In this document: piece after piece, positions 12,767 to 13,370 of the stretch | Numbering within the stretch: the stretch's first letter is position 1 | Layout of the letters: each line of letters begins with the position of its first letter | NCBI GenBank assembly: GCA_005878415.1 | Contig: VBMM01000076.1 | Coordinates: 1 to 13,370 of the forward strand | Length of the DNA: 13,370 nt | Direction: 5' to 3' | From: Methanobacteriota archaeon | GTDB lineage: Archaea; Thermoplasmatota; Thermoplasmata; RBG-16-68-12 | Position numbers and translations under genes: made by a program | Notes under the pieces: generated by a model | The model's database searches: none | Seen by the model: the letters and a program-made list of their open reading frames with translations, nothing else | What the model was told of the DNA's origin: nothing

Positions 12767-13102
12767 TCACGATCGCCGCGGTCGATACCGGTTCGGATCA
12801 TCGAAGAAGTCGATCACCCGCACGCCCGCTTTGAGCGTCGCCGAATGCGGCACGCCGGCCGGCACCAGGTAGTCCTCCCCCGGCCCCAGGACGCGCGTCT
12901 TCCCGCCGATCGTCAAGACGAGTTCCCCGGCGACGACGACCCCCCATTGGGCGCCGTGGGAGTGCTCCGGCACCTCGGAGTCTTGCATCGCCTCGACGAA
13001 CGTCGCGCAGGCCGTCGGGCCCTGCAACAGGCGGAGCGTGATGCCGCGAAACGGCGCTTCCGCCTCGGGGAGTCGGCGGACGATCTCCGGAAATCCAGAC
13101 AT
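12767..13102 (-). CDS. Single-domain cupin protein
   Basis: This 111-residue protein has a small beta-barrel of the cupin_2 type. Cupin motif 1 is HSHGAQWGVVVAGEL (47-61), with His47 and His49 as metal ligands; the usual glutamate is replaced in the AQWG variant. Motif 2 is GEDYLVPAGVPHSA (75-88), with His86 as the third histidine. The final strand is RVIDFFDDP. Such proteins bind a metal or small ligand; the reaction, if any, cannot be told. ATG 13102 lies about 25 bp from a TTCATTAGCC box (13122-13131, minus strand), predicting a truly leaderless mRNA. The flavin-reductase-like gene ends 55 bp upstream on the same strand, so read-through is also possible. Confidence 0.87.
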   Translation of the reverse strand: MSGFPEIVRRLPEAEAPFRGITLRLLQGPTACATFVEAMQDSEVPEHSHGAQWGVVVAGELVLTIGGKTRVLGPGEDYLVPAGVPHSATLKAGVRVIDFFDDPNRYRPRRS

Positions 13103-13121
13103 GACCGGGGGATGGAGCCTC

Positions 13122-13131
13122 GGCTAATGAA
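13122..13131 (-). promoter_or_regulatory. TATA-like box of the cupin gene
   Basis: The minus strand reads TTCATTAGCC, centred about 25 bp before ATG 13102, so transcription should begin at or next to the start codon. Confidence 0.4.
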
Positions 13132-13157
13132 CTCCGTCGCCGTGGGCCCGCGAGGTC

Positions 13158-13370
13158 TCAGCCGCCGTAGTGCCACTTGAGGGCATCGAGCGGCATCAGC
13201 TTGCCGCGCCCCTGGTGGATGTCCACGACATCGGCCAATGCGATGCGATGGTCCCCACGCTCCAGGATGTCGACCGTCCGGCACTCGATCCAGCCGGCAC
13301 CGCCAAGCACCACCGGGAGTCCGGAGGCGGTGTGGTCCGTCTTCACCTTCTCGAACGAACCATCGACGAC
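13158..13370 (-). CDS. Flavin reductase-like FMN-binding protein (3' end only)
   Basis: The gene runs off the right edge; about 70 C-terminal residues are visible, with TGA at 13158-13160. The readable part begins VVDGSFEKVKTDHTASGLPV, then GGAGWIECRTVDILERGDHRIALADVVD and ends PLDALKWHYGG. This order (a buried LxGAxxxxEC strand, the GDH turn, a xxGxVxD-like strand, and a final PL..L..HYG) is the C-terminal half of the flavin reductase-like domain (COG1853 group), which binds FMN and often reduces flavins or serves oxygenases. The FMN-binding half is outside the window, so the specific partner is unknown. The open frame continues to the window edge; the GTG at 13346 is an internal Val codon, not a start. 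Confidence 0.82.
   Translation of the reverse strand, partial: VVDGSFEKVKTDHTASGLPVVLGGAGWIECRTVDILERGDHRIALADVVDIHQGRGKLMPLDALKWHYGG

Noticed and set aside
1..13370. CRISPR array, IS element or transposase
   Set aside because: No regularly spaced repeats, transposase motifs or terminal inverted repeats were seen. The only bracketed segment is the 5187-6134 island, which has no recombinase.

Overview
The window is chromosomal DNA from an archaeon. It encodes SRP54, a PCNA sliding clamp, transcription factor S with two zinc ribbons, an archaeal-type S-adenosylmethionine synthetase, a COG1340-like coiled-coil protein and a Ras/Rab-like GTPase with the archaeal 'WDIMG' switch II. Many genes have an A/T-rich TATA-like box about 25 bp before a short or absent leader. 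High GC, the GTPase type and the gene set suggest an uncultured, GC-rich member of the Thermoplasmatota; this placement is inference.

Layout. 1-1586 (+): 3' end of metK, then glyA (one-carbon metabolism). 1588-3945 (-): a three-gene overlapping operon, in transcription order a heavily sequon-rich exported protein with one membrane anchor and a roadblock/longin-like cytosolic domain, a small TPR protein, and a Ras-like GTPase. 4096-4959 (+): coiled-coil protein. 4960-6226: a lower-GC, gene-poor stretch with three small minus-strand ORFs (84, 59 and 66 aa), bracketed by an imperfect direct repeat. 6227-6883 (-): exported single-anchor protein, divergent from SRP54 (6943-8192, +), which is broken by an internal deletion and frameshift at the P-loop. 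8261-10166 (+): DUF47/PhoU-like regulator and PiT phosphate permease. 10321-12632 (-): PCNA, TFS and a multi-pass membrane protein with a long charged tail, each with its own TATA-like box. 12767-13370 (-): a cupin and the 3' end of a flavin-reductase-like gene.

How the parts work together. Most of the window is housekeeping: SAM and one-carbon supply, protein targeting, phosphate uptake, replication and transcription elongation. The most interesting unit is the membrane-protein/TPR/GTPase operon. Its translational overlaps, its topology and the known pairing of roadblock-fold domains with Ras-like GTPases suggest a membrane-tethered GTPase switch. The GTPase lacks the usual catalytic glutamine and any C-terminal lipidation cysteine. 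The second area of interest is the small-ORF island. The third is a set of perfect inverted repeats placed directly over or beside translation starts in the phosphate operon and before the charged-tail membrane protein. All calls were made by reading the sequence; no database search or folding program was run.
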